This document shows, piece by piece, positions 1-12,589 of a stretch of 64,000 nucleotides of DNA (its first letter is position 1; each line of letters starts with the position of its first letter). Origin of the DNA: Manis javanica (taxonomy: Eukaryota > Chordata > Mammalia > Pholidota > Manidae); contig NC_133156.1 in assembly GCF_040802235.1 (NCBI RefSeq), forward strand, positions 111,258,173 to 111,322,172. The letters run 5' to 3'. The notes beneath the pieces were generated by a model that saw nothing but the letters and a program-made list of their open reading frames with translations, made no database searches and was not told the origin of the DNA. Position numbers and translations under genes: made by a program.

Positions 1-334
1 ATATATAAGAATGGTCATAATGTTACCATTCAGTGATAATTATGATAGGTATTTTGATGCATTTTTCCCTAGTCTTTTATCCACATGTACATAAATTCTT
101 ATTCATATATAAACTTGAATCTTCTATTTCCCATATTTAAATATATTTGTCTAAGACAAATTCCTACCTAGATATGAGATTACTAGATAAATGTATGAAT
201 ATGTTTAATGGTCTTAATTCATACTGCCACATTGTTTTGAACAGAGTTGTACCAATTTATAGCCTCACAAGCTGTGGATGTGTATGGTCTCTTGCCTACA
301 CTGAATATTTGTTCTATTTAAAGCTAATTTGACA

Positions 335-782
335 GGTGTGGTGGGCTAAATGGCAGTCCCTCCAAAAGATAAATCCCCATCCTAATATCTGGAATCTGTA
401 AATATTAACTTTTATGGGAGGAGATGTGATTAATTTAAACATTTTGAAAGAAGTGCTTTTCCTGGGTTATCCAGGTAGGTCTTAAATGCAATCATATATA
501 TATTCATAAGAGAGTGACAGAGAAAGTTTTGAGGCAGATATGTGGAGAAGCAGATAATGTGAAGACACAGGTGGAGATTAGAGTGATGAGGACACAAACT
601 CAGGAATGCATGCCAGCTGTCCCCAAAAGATGGAAATTGTAAGGAGCAGATTTTCCCCAAAGCCCTAGGAGGATTTCAGACTTCTGGCCTCTGGAACTGT
701 GAGAGAATAAATTTATATTGTTTTAAGGTATCAAGTTGTGGTGATTTATTATACAGTATTGCAGGAGACAAATACAACAGGT
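335..782 (+). mobile_element. MLT1-type MaLR LTR
   Basis: The segment begins TGTGGTGGGCTAAATGGCAG and ends with the characteristic LTR 3' portion: CTTCTGGCCTCTGGAACTGT, then AATAAATTTATATTGTTTTA, then GGAGACAAATACAAC. These match MLT1-like solo LTRs of the ERVL-MaLR class. It is old and diverged with no internal ORF. Confidence 0.65.
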
Positions 783-797
783 AAAATTATATTTCAG

Positions 798-1240
798 GAT
801 CTGTGGGTATTATACTCAGTGAAATAAGCCAGGCAGAGAAAGACAAGTATCAGATCATTTCCCTCATTTGTGGAGTATAAAAACGAAGGAAAACTGACAG
901 ACAAAACAACAGCAGATTCACAAACTCCTAGAAGGGACTAGTGGTTAACCAAAGAGGATGGGTGGGGGAGGGCAGGTGCGTAGAGAGAGAGAGAAGGGAA
1001 TTGAAGGGTATTATGATTAGTACACACGGTGTGGGGGGGATAATGGGGAAGACAGTGTAGCATAGAGAAGACAAGTAGTGACTCCATGGCATCTTACTAC
1101 ACTGATGGATAGTGACTGCAATGGGGTATGGGGGTACTTGATAATATGGATGAATGTAGTAACCACATTGTTTTTCATGTGAAACCTTCATAAGAGTATA
1201 TATCAATAATACCTTAATAGAAAAATATTGTATATAAAAA
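798..1240 (+). mobile_element. L1 3' UTR fragment, plus strand
   Basis: The sequence carries the end of an L1: ATTATACTCAGTGAAATAAG (the tail of ORF2), then a purine-rich 3' UTR, then ATGTAGTAACCACATTG, ending in ACCTTAATAGAAAAA. The same 3' UTR occurs on the minus strand at 46157-46330. A 10-bp direct repeat TATATTTCAG (788-797 and 1272-1281) may be the target-site duplication. Confidence 0.75.
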
Positions 1241-1930
1241 AAGGAGGGGGTTGCTAGGAGTTAAAAATATATATATTTCAGTGTTGCTTTAATCTGCATT
1301 TCCCTCACCAGAGACATGGTTATTTTAATTTTTGTTTATTTAATTAGTGATAAGGTTGGATGAAGGTGGGGCACAAAGCAGAAAGGAGACAAACCAGTTT
1401 GGAGTCTGCTACAATTATTTTAGGAGAGAAAAATACCATAGCCTGAAATAAGACAGTGCAGTGGGGATGAAAATGACAGATTGAGGAGATGATTGAAATG
1501 TAAAAACACAAGACAGTAATGGACTGCATAAGATTGTGGAGAAGGAGGAAAGGATGGTAATGGACAGCCAAATGAATGATTATGCCATTTACTCAAATAG
1601 AAAATACAGAAGGGATGAAGCAGATTTGGAAGGAAAATGAGGACTTCAGTTAGGATGGCTCAAGGTCCCTGTGACATATGCACATGACTAGGTCTGTTGG
1701 CTATGTGGTCTAGAGCCCAAGGACAGAGATTTTGGCTAGAGTCCTACATTTGTAAGTCATCAGCATTTTGAAACTATCAACATGTATGAGCCTTTTCATG
1801 ATAGAATGTTCAAGGTACAAACTGAACAAGACCTGAGGCAGAACCCTGAGGCACAACGTAAGTGGGATGTTCAGAGAAACAGAATCTTTCAAATGGGGGT
1901 GAGTAGCTGAGAGAGTCATCAGGGAGAATC

Positions 1931-2521
1931 AGAGTAGAATGTTTTTTGTTTTTTATTTTATTTTATTTTTATTTTTATTTTTTGAGAGGGCATCTCTCAT
2001 ATTTATTGATCAAATGGTTGTTAACAACAATAAAATTCAGTATAGGGGGGTCAACGCTCAATGTACAATCATTAATCCATCTCAAGCCTGATTCTCGTCA
2101 GTCTCCAATCTTCTGAAGCATAACGAACAAGTTCTTACATGGTGAACGACTTCTTACATAGTGAATAAATTCTTACATGGTGAACAGTACAAGGGCATTC
2201 ATCACAGAAACTTTCGGTTTTGATCATGCATTATGACCTATAAACAATCAGGTCAAATATGAATATTCGTTTGATTTTTGTACTTGATTTATATGTTGAT
2301 CCCACATTTCTCCTATTATTATTATTATTTTTATTTTTAATAAAATGCTGAAGTGGTAGGTAGATGCAAGATAAAGGTAGAAAACATAGTTTAGTGCTGT
2401 AAGAGGGCAAATGTAGATGATCAGATGATCAGGTGTGTGCCTATGGACTAAGTATTAATTCAGGCTAGACAAGGGCAGCAAGACATCCACGGATGCAGAA
2501 GATTAGAGTAGAATGTTTTTT
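1931..2521 (-). mobile_element. Non-coding retroposon with 17-bp target-site duplication
   Basis: A 557-bp insert (1948-2504) is flanked by perfect 17-bp direct repeats AGAGTAGAATGTTTTTT (1931-1947 and 2505-2521). Read on the minus strand it ends in AATAAATATGAGAGATG followed by a long A-rich tail (1948-1985). The insertion point on that strand reads CCTT/AAAAAA, the L1 endonuclease consensus. It is therefore an L1-mobilised retroposon. No ORF and no tRNA/7SL-like A and B boxes are visible. Inside are short imperfect direct repeats of CACCATGTAAGAA type (about 2128-2185) and an (ATT)n patch. I do not recognise a named family; I associate it with pangolin genomes from memory. Confidence 0.8.
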
Positions 2522-2541
2522 AAGGAGAGAGTTGTGACCAG

Positions 2542-2960
2542 TCAGAACGCTGTATCATGTCTTGGAGGTGATGAAGAATGAAGCCAACAGTCAAGAATAC
2601 AGAGCAACCAGCAAAGCTCTTTTAATGAGTGAAAAGAGAAAGCTCCTGCTAATGAGGAGGGGCTCCAAAGGAGAATGTTATCAGGGCTGTGGTGTCTGGG
2701 TTTTTTATTGCCTCCTGGGAGGAGGAAGTACCCCCTCCTCAGACCTAATAGAAACTGAATTAATGACATCACAAATCACTCCTAATTGTTTGAAAGTACA
2801 ATACTTCATTTGCATATGGCATAACCAGTCAGAGCATCTGAGGTCCATCTAACTAAGTGGCTGAGTTGGATTGGGGCTTTTTGGAATTTATAAGGGTTCT
2901 GAACTTCATCTGCCTGCATCCTTCTACACCTGCCTCAGAGAGATCAACAGTATTGAGCTG
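2542..2960. other. Possible ERV LTR relic
   Basis: Phrases such as AATACAGAGCAACCAGCAAAG with a following TTTTAATGAG, and GGGGCTTTTTGGAATTTATAA, resemble antisense retroviral LTR ends. No boundaries, duplication or ORF can be defined. This is weak. Confidence 0.25.
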
Positions 2961-3889
2961 ATAGAGTCCAGCTTTTAACATTTTCAGAATCTGTCTCAGC
3001 TTTCAGACTGAGGCCAAACTCTTCCTGGACAGCTCCTAGCCAATGATGGAGTGTGATAAGGGACTTGAGTAAGGGAGGACATTCTTGCACAGCACAAGGA
3101 TCTTTCAAAGAGCAAGTTTTTGCTCCAGAATTTCCTGTTGGGTTGACTGAGAACTTTTCAGATTTGTATCACCATCTGAAGCCTTCCCATGCCCCAATCC
3201 TTCTTCCTCCCCCTTTCATATTTCACACACATTTATCCCCAATAAAACTCTGGCACTTGTCTATCTTCCACACAGTGATCTTTCAAATGGAATTTTCATG
3301 GAATTAGAGGAAGTTGAAGAGTAAATGCACAGTAAAGTTGGAGATTTTTAATGGCAAAGAAGGAGAGGACAGAAGTTGGAGGGGACTCAAGCCAATGGGA
3401 ACTTCTTAACATGGGCAGACAAGAAATGTTCCATCAGGTAATTTGGAATGAATAGAAAGTAATGGTGATAGCCCAAGTTCCCTGAGAAAAGTGAAAGGAT
3501 GGATCCCTGATACAGCCAGAGGAATTAAACTGAGACACACACAGAGAAATCACTCTTCCATTGTGAGAGGAGGGAAGGAAGCAAGGATGTGTAGATAAAT
3601 TTGCAGGTGTGCATCCCTGAATAGGGATCTGGTGAGTCACTGTTCTAGGTCTTGGGCAAAAGAGGATGTGGCAAGATGATAGTAGCCCCATACAGCTTGA
3701 GAGGGAGTCTGAGAACATACAGGCTAGTATACTGCCTCATTGCTTTATCTATCATAGCTCTGGAATGGTAAATCAGCAAGAGCAGTGGGAGGATTCTAGA
3801 ACAATGGGCCTGAGATATTATCTGCAACCTATGAACTTCATGTGCTACTTAGTGTAGGAAGCAAAGATGCTGCAAGGGCTGTTGTACAC

Positions 3890-4600
3890 TAGGTGTGTTG
3901 GGGGACAGTTTTCCACACCATCAAGCAAACAGTTTTTGGACACCAGCTAAATATCCTACAGTTCAACTCAATTCCAGCACTATCTACCTGGAAATAGTGT
4001 CAGATTCCATGGGTAAAGGTTCAGTACTACAAGACTGTCCTCCATGCTCCCATCCCTGCCTACTTCAGACTCCAAGTCAAAGTCTAGGTTGTCATCTGCG
4101 CTTCTGACCAAAGGTCTTCCAAGGCTTCCCGTGAGCCCCTCCACAGGTTCAGTTAATTTGCTGCAGCTCACAGAACTCAGAGAAACATTGTACTTACTAG
4201 GTTATCAGTTTATTACAAAAGGATATAACTGAGAACAGCCATATGGAAGAGATACATGGGGTAAGAGAAGGGGATGGGCAAGGAATTCTATGCCCTCTCT
4301 GAGGGTGCCCCTCCTCCCAAATCTCAACATGTTCACCAGCCTGGAAGCTCTCCAAGCCCTGTCCTGTGGGCTTTCATGGGGGCTTCATTACATAGAAATG
4401 ATTGATTAAACCATTGGCCACTGGTGATTAAGTCAGCCTCTAATTCTTCACCAGTCCTGGAAGGTCAGTGGGGTGGGACTGAAAGTTCCAACTCTCTTAA
4501 TCTCAAAGCTGGTCTGCTAGCAACCAGCCCCATCCTTAGGTGCATTCCCAAAGTCACTTCATTAACATAACAAGAACCCTGTATCTGCTCTTATCACAGG
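3890..4600. mobile_element. Old endogenous retrovirus LTR
   Basis: The block includes ACTATCTACCTGGAAATAGT, TTGCTGCAGCTCACAGAACT, a GTTTATTACAAAAGGATATA stretch, GGCTTCATTACATAG and AACCATTGGCCACTGGTGAT. Together these are recognisable as a widely dispersed mammalian ERV LTR, probably ERVL-like. I cannot name the subfamily. No coding remnants are seen. Confidence 0.55.
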
Positions 4601-4884
4601 AAATTCCAAGGGTTTTAGGAGCTCTGTGCCAGAAATGGGGACAAAGACCAAATACACATTTCTTATTATAAATAACAATATTACAGACTGACAGATCAAA
4701 GCAGCTTGGGCTGGGAAAAGAGAGCAGGAGTTCAGGGAGAACTGACAACTGGAGGCTGTGATGGGAATGCAAGTCATCAGCAGCAGTGATCATGCAGGAC
4801 CAGATACTCCTCAGCTGATGCCAGTACCCACTGCTGAGGAAACAGACACCCAAGTTGCACTGCGTTGGAGACAGAAGACCCAGA

Positions 4885-5212
4885 GCAGTACTATCTAGTG
4901 GAAATACCATGCAAGCTACACACGTAATTTAAATTTTTCTAGTAGCTGCATTAAAAAGAAAAGAAAAGTGAAATTGATTCCAGTAGTGGACCTACTTTAT
5001 TTAACCCAATATATCCAAAATACTTTCATCTTATAATCAATATAAAAATATTAATGAGATATTTATTCATTTATTTATTTATTTAGTGCTAAGCCTTTGA
5101 AAGCTAGTGTGCATTTTACATTTACAGCACATCCTAATTTGGCCTCACCACATTTTTTAGGCCCAGAGTAGCCATATATGGCTAGTGACCATTGTATTGG
5201 ACAGCACAGTTC
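4885..5212. mobile_element. Non-autonomous hAT-type DNA transposon (MITE)
   Basis: An approximately 330-bp element starts near GCAGTACTATCTAGTGGAAA and ends at ATTGGACAGCACAGTTC. These ends form short imperfect terminal inverted repeats. The interior phrase TTTAACCCAATATATCCAAA is typical of a common mammalian DNA-transposon fossil. It has no ORF. Confidence 0.6.
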
Positions 5213-6182
5213 AAGAGGAGCAGGAGACTGAAGGCCCTTATTCTTCCCGCCATCATAAATACATAGAAACCTCCCTCTCTACTCAGAAATAATCTTAGCA
5301 TGGAAGAAGGGCAGAGGAGACCTTTAAAGCAATAAGAAATGTCTGATAGGGAGTTGAAAGTATGAACTGACTAGGAGACTTTTAGCTAGAAGGGTCAGTT
5401 CATTTTAACTAGACACCAAGTTTTCTGTCAATTATTAGTGGCAGTGGGGACTCTAGGATAAGATGAGGTCATTCAAAATAAAGAAATGTATATATTTTTT
5501 CCTTTTTGGGTGCATTTAAACCCATATTACAAAGTTTGGAAAACTGTTTTTACCACGAGGGAAACTAATGATTATTAAGCATATTGATATAGTAAGGAAC
5601 CATTCATCTCCCCATATTTAGGTATTGCTCTATGGAAGTTAAAGCTGTATTGCTTGAACACTCCAGATGCTTGTAACCTAAAACCAAGACTACATAACCC
5701 TAGTCATTACAAGCAAGTCATGATAACTGAGAACAGGGTTTCTTGGGGGACAGGAGCTTTAGAGCTAATTTGTTTTCAAACAGCATGTCAGCACTCATTC
5801 AAATCTTTAGAAAAGCTCTTCTCCAAGGTGTTTTACTATGCTGTACCCACTGCGCTGGCTCTCACTCCTGTGCCTTCATTTTGTTTTTTCCCTATCTAAA
5901 ATACCTTCATCTTCAGTTCTGATGCATAATTCTATCTATACTTCATGAACCAAGTTAAGTACCATCCTTACCATGAATTGTGCCTGGACTTGTTCAGTTC
6001 AAATGGAATTTATTGTGTGGCTCACATTAAATGGCTCAGCTCTGAATTACAGATGCTTTTGCATTATTTTTTGTTTCAAAAAATTGTTTTCCCTGGGAAT
6101 TTCTTATCTCATGGGAATAAACTTTTATTTCTTTTATACACCTGATGCATGTAGCAAAGTGCTGGGTTTGAGATTGATTCTC
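5213..6182. other. Unique stretch, nothing recognised
   Basis: About 1 kb of AT-rich unique sequence. Short open frames occur without coding character. Confidence 0.6.
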
Positions 6183-9100
6183 AAAATATACTTTTTTATT
6201 TTTTTACATTTATTTTTATTTGTGATAAAATACATATAAAAGTTACCATCTTGACCATTTTTTTCCTTTTTTAAAATTTTGTTATCATTAATCTACAATT
6301 ACATGAAGACCATTATGTTTACTTGGCTCCCCCCTTCACCAAGTCCCCCCTAACATACCCCTTCACAGTCACTGTCCATCTGCGTAGTAAGATGCTGTAA
6401 AATCGCTACTTGTCTTCTCTGTGTTGCACAGCCCTCCCCATGCCCCCAACGCACTATACATGCTATTCGTAGTGCCCTCTTCCTTTTTCTCCACCCTTAT
6501 CCCTCCCTTCCCACCCATCATCCCCAGACCCTTTCCCTTTGGTAACTATTAGTCCATTCTTAGGTTCTGTGATTCTGCTGCTGTTTTGTTCCTTCAGTTT
6601 TCCTTTGTTCTTATACTCCACATATGAGTGAAATCATTTGGTACTTGTCCTTCTCCACTTGGCTTATTTCACTGAGCATAATACCCTCTAGCTCCATCCA
6701 TGTTGCTGCAAATGGTAGGGTCTATTTTTTTCTTATGGCTGAGTAACATTCCATTGTGTATATGTACCACATCTTCTTTATCCATTCATCTACTGATGGA
6801 CATTTAGGTTGCTTCCATATCTTGGCTATTGTAAATAGTGCAGCGATAAACATAGGGGTGCATCTGTCTTTTTCAAACTGGGCTGCTGCATTCTTAGGGT
6901 AAATTCCTAGAAGTGGAATTCCTGGGTCAAATGGTATTTCTATTTTGAGCATTCTGAGGAACCTCCATACTGCTTTCCACAATGGTTGAACTAATTTACA
7001 TTCCCACCAGCAGTGTAGGAGGGTTCCCTTTTTCCACAACCTTGTCAACATTTGTTGTTTTTTGTCTTTTCGATGATGGCAATCCTTACCGGTGTGAGGT
7101 GATATCTCACTGTGGTTTTAATTTGCATTTCTCTGATGATTAGTGATGTGGAGCATCTTTCCATGTGCCTGTTGGCCATCTCAATTTCTTCTTTAGAGAA
7201 TTGTCTATTCAGCTCCTCTGCCCATTTTTTAATTGGATTATTTGCTTTTTGTTTGTTGAGGCATGTGAGCTCTTTATATATTTTGGATGTCAATCCTTTA
7301 TCGGATCTGTAATTTATGAATATGTTCTCCCATACTGTAGGATACCTTTTTGTTCTATTGATGGTGTCCTTTGCTGTACAGAAACTTTTTAGCTTGATAT
7401 AGTCCCACTTGTTCATTTTTGCCTTTGTTTCCCTTGCCCAGGGAGATATGTACATGAACAAGTCACTCATGTTTATGTCCATGAGATTTTTGCCTATGTT
7501 TTTTTCTAAGAGTTTTATAGTTTCATGACTTACATTCAGGTCTTTGATCCATTTGGAGTTTACTTTTGTGTATGGGGTTAGACAGTGATCCAGTTTCATT
7601 CTCTTACATATAGCTGTTCAGTTTTGCCAGTACCATCTGTTGAAGAGACTGTCATTTCCCTGTTGTATGTCCTTTATCGTATATTAATTGGCCATATGTG
7701 TTTGGGTTAATGTCTGGAGTCTCTATTCTGTTCCACTGGTCTGTGGCTCTGTTCTTGTGCCAGTACCAAATTGTCTTGATTACTGTGGCTTTGTAGTAGA
7801 GCTTGAAGTTGGGTGCAAGATCCCTCCCACTGTATTCTTCCTTCTCAGGATTGCTTTGGCTATTTGGGGTCTTTAGTGGTTCCATATGAATTTTTGAACT
7901 ATTTGTTCCAGTTCGTTGAAGAATGCTGTTGGTAATTTGATAGGTATTGCATTAAATCTGTAGATTGCTTTGGGCAGGATGGCCATTTTGACGATATTAA
8001 TTCTTCCTAGCCAGGAGCATGGGATGACTTTCCATTTGTTAGTGACCTCTTTAATTTCTCTTAAGAGTGTCTTGTAGTTTTCAGGGTATAGGTCTTTCAC
8101 TTCCTTGGTTAGGTTTATTCCTAGGTATTTTATTCTTTTTGATGCTATTGTGAATGGAATTGTTTTCCTGATTTCTCTTTCTATTAGTTCATTGTTAGTG
8201 TATAGGAAAGCCACAGATTTCTGTGTGTTAATTTTGTATCCTGCAACTTTGCTGAATTCCGTTATTAGTTCTAGTAGTTTTGCAGTGGAGTCTTTAGGGT
8301 TTTTTATGTACAATATCATATCATCTGCAAATAGTGACAGTTTGACTTCTTCTTTACCAATCTGGATTCCTTGTATTTCTTTGTTTTGTCTGATTGCCGT
8401 GGCTAGGACCTCCAGTACTATGCTGAATAACAGTGGGGAGAGTGGGCATCCCTGTCTTGTTCCCGATCTCAGAGGAAAAGCTTTCAGCCTCTCGCTGTTC
8501 AGTATGATGTTATCTGTGCGTTTATCATATATGGCCTTTATTATGTTGAGGTACTTGCCCTCTATGCCCATTTTGTTGAGAGTTTTTATCATGAATGGAT
8601 GTTGAATTTTGTCGAATGCTTTTTCAGCATCTATGGAGATGATAATGTGCTTTTTGTCCTTCTTTTTGTTGATGTGGTGGATGACGTTGATAGATTTTCA
8701 AATGTTGTACTATCCTTGCATCCCTGGGATGGATCCCACTTGGTCATGGTGTATGATCCTCTTGATGGATTTTTGAATTCGGTTTGCTAATATTTTGTTG
8801 AGTATTTTTGCATCTACGTTCATCAGGGATATTGGTTTGTAGTTTTCTTTTTTGGTGGTGCCTTTGCCTGGTTTTGGTATTAGGTTGATGTTGGCTTCGT
8901 AGAATGAGTTTGGGAGTATTCCCTCTTCTTCTATTTTTTGGAAAACTTTAAGGAGAATGGGTATTATGTCTTCTCTGTATGTGTGATAAAATTCTGAGAT
9001 AAATCCATCTGTCCCAAGGGTTTTGTTCTTGGGTAGTTTTTTGATTACCAATTCAATTTCGTTGTTGGCAATTACTCTGTTTAGATTTTCTGTTTCTTTC

Positions 9101-10114
9101 TGGGTCAGTCTTGGAAGGTTGTATTTTTCTAGGAAGTTGTCCATTTCTCCTAGGTTTTCCAGCTTGTTAGCATATAGGTTTTCATAGTATTCTCTAATAA
9201 TTCTTCATATTTCTGTGGGTTTGTCATGATTTTTCCTTTCTCATTTATGATTCTGTTGATGTGTGTTGACTCTCTTTTTCTCTTAATAAGTCTGGCTATA
9301 GGCTTATCTATTTTGTTCATTTTCTCGAAGAACCAGCTCTTGGTTTCATTGATTTTTTTCTACTGTTTTATTCTTCTCAATTTTATTTATTTCTTCTCTG
9401 ATCTTTATTATGTCCCTCTGTCTGCTGACTTTAGGCCTCATTTGTTCTTCTTTTTCCCATTTTGATAATTGTGACATTAGACTATTCATTTGGGATTGTT
9501 CTTCCTTCTTTAAATATGCCTGAATTGCTACATACTTTCCTCTTAAGACTGCTTTTGCTGCATCCCACAGAAGTTGGGGCTTTGTGTTGTTGTTGTCATT
9601 TGTTTCCATATATTGCTGGATCTCCATTTTAATTTGGTCGTTGATCCATTGATTATTTAGGAGCATGTTATTAATCCTCCATGTGTTTGTGAGCCTTTTT
9701 GCTTTCTTTGTACAATTTATTTCTAGTTTTATACCTTTGTGGTCTGAAAAGTTGGTTGGTAGGATTTCAATCTTTTGGAATTTACAGAGGCTCTTTATGT
9801 GGCCTAGTATGTGGTCTATTCTGGAGAATGTTCCATGTGCACTTGAGAAGAATATGTATCCTGTTGCTTTTGGATGTAGAGTTCTATAGATGTCTATTAG
9901 GTCCATCTGTTCTAGTGTGTTGTTCAGTGCCTCTGTGTTCTTCCTTATTTTCTGTCTGGTGGATCTGTCCTTTGGAGTGAGTGGTGTGTTAAAGTTTCCC
10001 AAAATGAATGCATTGCATCCTATTTCCTCCTTTAATTCTGTTAGTATCTGTTTCACATATATTGGTGCTCCTCTATTGGGTGCATATATGTTTATAATGG
10101 TAAAATATACTTTT
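6183..10114 (-). mobile_element. 5'-truncated LINE-1 on the minus strand
   Basis: Most of an L1 lies here: 3' UTR (about 6265-6720), then ORF2 upward to the middle of the endonuclease domain (about 10100), where it is truncated. A 13-bp direct repeat AAAATATACTTTT (6183-6195 and 10102-10114) is a candidate target-site duplication. Between the L1 3' end and the low-coordinate repeat are about 65 bp of non-L1 sequence ending in its own A-rich tail, which suggests a 3' transduction. ORF1 and the 5' UTR are absent, so the copy is not autonomous. Confidence 0.9.
6722..10056 (-). pseudogene. L1 ORF2 (endonuclease/reverse transcriptase) pseudogene
   Basis: Fragments in order on the minus strand are 10056-9346 (C-terminal half of the endonuclease with NFNTPL and SDHKGIK), 9144-8710 (start of the RT domain), 8592-7873 (RT with the FADD catalytic box at 8320-8331), 7885-7652, 7599-7045 and 7051-6722 (cysteine-rich C terminus, CWWECKLVQPLWK). 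The first three share a frame and are separated by stops. Frame changes occur near 7880, 7620 and 7050. The endonuclease GDFN motif reads GNFN. L1 ORF2 normally nicks DNA and primes reverse transcription; this copy is dead. Confidence 0.92.
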
Positions 10115-10774
10115 ATATTTGTATATACTAAGTAGTCTGTGATGATTCAATTTGAAAATTAAAGTAGCCAAATGTAGTCATTTTAATGAAGCTGTACTCT
10201 GTTAGCACAGGGATGCATTTATAGAATGGGGAGAGTAACTGCAAAAAGATAATTACATGAAATTACATCCTAGGCCCTGTATTGATGATTTCGATTCTAT
10301 CCTCTTTGAATATCCTGAATTGAGAAATGCTCCTGGTCTTATATTCTTCCAACCACTGTTGATAAAACTGTTGGTTGTTTCTTCTTAGCTATAGTGAGAG
10401 AAAAGGATGATCACCATCCCTAAATGGCTATTGGCCACTTATTTCTTCCACTAGTTCCTAGAAGGTGCTTCTCCTCCTCAAACATTTTAACATCCAAAAT
10501 GATTCTTGTGCTTGGCACTGCTAGAGCACCTCTAGTTCCTCAATGTGCACATCTTTTTTTTTTTTATAATGGCCATGGGCTGAAACTATTCACCAAAACA
10601 TGAAGCACAGATTCACTCCCACTTTTTTGCCTTCACTTTAACCATGCTGAAGTAAAGAAACAACTTGGTATGTCCACTCAGAAGATGGAGGCAAGTCAGT
10701 ATGGTATCTGATGGTGTATTACTAATTGACTCATCAGGAGAAAAACACCTACCAAAGCTGTATTCCAGGTATTC

Positions 10775-10816
<42 letters not shown>

Positions 10817-11450
10817 GTTTTAATATAAAATACTTTAGAAAGAACAGCACTGTAATACATCAGTGCTATTCAAAGCAGAGTTCAAGGAAGCATGTTTCTA
10901 ATACTCTGGGGAGTCATTTTTGTCCTGGCACATTGTAAGATAATAAAGATATCTAAATAAGGTTATAGCCTCAGTTCTGATTTTGGATGACTTTATAAAA
11001 GCTTGAGCTTGTCATTTGTTTTTAATCATAGCCCTTTAACATTTGTTAGGCACATGGCTTGTTCTCTTGTCTCCTTAGCTTGAGAATTTTGATATTGATA
11101 TTCTGTCACTTAAATCATCTTTATGCCTTTCACTTTTGTGTGCATGCTGAAATAATAATTCTTTGACCAGAAAAGCTTTTTGTTGAGGAATTCAGTTCAA
11201 AGGACATTATACTTGGCCAAAGAAGTAGACTGTAGTACTTTAGTAATTGCGATTTCAGTACAGCCACAGATTTATAATAGGAGTTCTCATACATTTTAAG
11301 GAGTGATTTAAGCTATGTAATTTCTTTATGTGTGTCCAATGGTGAAGAATAATATATGGCTGAGTAAGTTTGGCAGGTATATGGCAATTCCTTGGAGTGA
11401 AGAATTATATATAACAATCTACATTATGATGGATTAAGTTAAAACTAAGG
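10115..11450. other. Unique stretch with CA repeat
   Basis: Apart from the microsatellite at 10782-10814, no repeat or gene is recognised. Confidence 0.6.
10782..10814. repeat. (CA)n microsatellite
   Basis: About sixteen uninterrupted dinucleotide units. Confidence 0.95.
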
Positions 11451-11451
11451 G

Positions 11452-11610
11452 CAACTATTAATTCCACAAATGTCTATTGAGGGTTTACTATGTGCCAAAC
11501 ACTGTCTTAGGTGGTGGGTAAGCTGTGTTGAACAAGATGGACATTGTTTTTGAACTTGGGAGTTTCAAATCTTGCAGATACCAATACATTCTTAGTAGAA
11601 TGAATGACAT
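11452..11610 (+). mobile_element. L2 fragment
   Basis: The phrases TGTCTATTGAGGGTTTACTA and TGTGCCAAACACTGTCTTAG are typical of an L2-derived mammalian repeat. It is short and diverged. Confidence 0.5.
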
Positions 11611-12589
11611 GAACTTCTTGGGGAAAGTGCATATTCTTTTTTATATCTCACCCTACACACATTTCTAGAAACATCAGATGAACTTTTAAGTATTGAGAAA
11701 ATATGAGATTTTTTTTCTAAAAAGTCTTGATTCTTTGGCTGATACCATAGAGAGTTAAAATATTAAGACCAGGGTCAACTCTGAGGTTGAGGGAACATGT
11801 TATGTCCATACAGTGAATAGATACCAATATCTCATAAAAGAGTTGCTTGTTTTTATAGTCTTTTTTTAATACTCCAGATTAAACTGTGGCTCTGACCTTC
11901 ATCTGAATCTGAAACATGTTGCAGATCAGCACAGAGAAACTTGAGTAAATGTAAACATTTAGAATTTGTAAAATAAAAGTGCTCCTGTTTGCAAAAAATA
12001 GTCATTGCTTTGAAGTTATCTGTATCTATCTGTATACTATCTATCTATATAATGCTCCATGTAGAACCAAATCTTGAAAAAATAAAGCCAAATGAAATGA
12101 ACATCAGTAAGTATATAATAAAAATTAAATGAACACCACTTGTTTGCTTCGTCAAAGATGAGGGGCACTAAGTCTAATAATAAGCAGTGCTTTCCAGTCA
12201 ATGGAAATGAAATGGTGGAGCTCATAACTCAGGTGTGGAAAGAAAACTCAAATGAGAATCAAGAGAACGTACAAGAAAGATCTCACTACTTAAACATACT
12301 TAACTTTGTTTCCACTTTCTCTGAAGAGAACCATGAAGAAGTTCTTTGAGCTTCTTAGAGCATGGATGGCCCGGGAACCCACAGTCTCGCACAGGGAGAA
12401 CACAAGTGGCTTTCCTCAAATAACCTGGATTATTCACAGTTCCCTCAAATAACCGGGAGCACAGCCAATTAGTGGTTGGATGTATACTGAAACCAGCTCC
12501 CAGGATTTACCCCCCTAGGCTAAGTCACTTTTGTCTTTACCTGAGGTCACAGCAATTGTCCTCTAACTGGCTTCATCCATCTTTGCACA

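Noticed and set aside
8105-8605. 166-codon plus-strand frame
   Set aside because: It is the antisense strand of L1 ORF2.
10613-10938. Frames reading (CV)n or (HT)n
   Set aside because: They are translations of the CA microsatellite.
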